From NCBI RefSeq assembly GCF_963666525.1, contig NZ_OY762905.1:2028001-2092000 (forward strand): a DNA stretch of 64,000 nucleotides, read 5' to 3'. The stretch is from an uncultured Cohaesibacter sp. GTDB lineage: Bacteria; Pseudomonadota; Alphaproteobacteria; Rhizobiales; Cohaesibacteraceae. Below the pieces are notes generated by a model. That model saw only the letters and a list, made by a program, of their open reading frames with translations. It did not search any database and was not told where the DNA came from. Shown piece after piece: positions 63,427 to 64,000 of this stretch. The position numbers and the translations under genes were made by a program. Position 1 is the first letter of the stretch; every line of letters begins with the position of its first letter.

Positions 63427-64000
63427 TCAGGCCTTTTCGGCACCGGCCTGAATGGCGGTCAGGGCGATGGTGTAGACGATATCATCCACCAGAGCACCAC
63501 GCGACAGGTCGTTGACCGGCTTGCGCAGGCCCTGAAGCATCGGCCCAACGGACACAACGTCAGCAGACCGCTGCACAGCCTTGTAGGTGGTGTTGCCGGT
63601 GTTCAGATCCGGGAAGATGAACACGTTGGCATGACCATCGAGCGGGCTGCCCGGAGCCTTCTGGCGATTGACGCTTTCCACCGAGGCGGCGTCATACTGG
63701 ATCGGACCGTCGATGATGATGTCGGGACGCTTTTCCTTGACGATGGCAGTCGCTTCACGAACCTTGTCCACGTCGGCGCCAACACCGGAGGTACCGGTGG
63801 AGTAGGAGATCATGGCAACCTTCGGAATGATGCCGAATGCCTTGGCGGAATCGGCAGACTGCATGGCAACCTCGGCCAGCTGGGCTGCATCCGGATCCGG
63901 GTTGATGGCGCAGTCGCCATAAACCAGAACCTGATCCGGCATCAGCATGAAGAAGACCGACGACACAATGGAGTTGCCCGGAGCGGTCTTGATCAGCTGC
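63427..64000 (-). CDS. pta: Phosphate acetyltransferase, C-terminal part (5' end outside window)
   Basis: 191 residues of the C-terminal catalytic domain are visible; the frame is open to the window edge ([18 protein letters not shown]), so the gene continues beyond 64000. Interconverts acetyl-CoA and acetyl phosphate. Blocks: [80 protein letters not shown] and [20 protein letters not shown]. All are typical of Pta. Unrelated to the neighbouring operon, from which it is separated by a terminator. Confidence 0.95.
   Translation of the reverse strand, partial: QLIKTAPGNSIVSSVFFMLMPDQVLVYGDCAINPDPDAAQLAEVAMQSADSAKAFGIIPKVAMISYSTGTSGVGADVDKVREATAIVKEKRPDIIIDGPIQYDAASVESVNRQKAPGSPLDGHANVFIFPDLNTGNTTYKAVQRSADVVSVGPMLQGLRKPVNDLSRGALVDDIVYTIALTAIQAGAEKA

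Overview
The window looks like a chromosome segment of an alphaproteobacterium, probably a marine Hyphomicrobiales lineage. The basis is the GC-rich codon use of the core genes, the urtABCDE-ureDABC-ureEFG order, the xdhABC/puuD/puuE-type purine pathway and an IS repertoire (IS66, IS3/IS407, IS256, IS5/IS427-like, IS110) common in rhizobia-like genomes. The genus cannot be fixed from sequence reading alone. No rRNA, tRNA or CRISPR array was recognised.

Region 1 (1-12.3 kb) is an accessory surface-glycan locus broken up by insertion sequences. It begins with the 3' part of a GT42-type sialyltransferase gene. Then comes a nested pile of IS remnants around one complete IS66-family element (2215-5034), a DUF6716-like putative glycosyltransferase (5844-6890), a frameshifted IS256 element, and an IS5-family element with a second IS5-family element inserted in it (8854-10633). 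Beyond the IS block lie a PMI-type cupin and a second DUF6716-like gene. The IS block 815-10633 may be a decayed composite transposon inserted between the sialyltransferase and the cupin.

Region 2 (12.4-16.1 kb) holds cysD-cysNC-cysQ, which make and turn over activated sulfate (APS/PAPS). They read towards the glycan genes.

Region 3 (16.5-42.3 kb) is a nitrogen-scavenging island. A sigma54-type promoter precedes urtABCDE (urea ABC importer), which continues without a clear break into ureD-A-B-C-E-F-G (nickel urease and its assembly proteins). Next to it are the genes that turn purines into urea and glyoxylate: xdhA-xdhB-xdhC (xanthine dehydrogenase and MoCo insertion), a uric-acid type permease, puuD (membrane urate oxidase with cytochrome c domain), uraH, a puuE-uraD fusion, allE, allA and a LysR regulator. 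glcB (malate synthase G) can take the glyoxylate to malate. Urea goes to urease. The only step not seen here is allantoate hydrolysis (allC or allantoicase).

Region 4 (42.7-47.0 kb) is a two-gene RND efflux system. Region 5 (63.1 kb down to 47.0 kb, all on the minus strand) is a five-gene apparent operon: a periplasmic HlyD-like adaptor, a GAF-HlyD fusion, an M50 protease-HlyD fusion, a 2,874-residue mosaic surface protein with an LEPR-XLL-like start and a DUF4347-like domain, and a GGDEF/EAL protein. It contains no ABC ATPase and no outer-membrane channel, and it is the best candidate in this window for a poorly described system. The window closes with the 3' part of pta.
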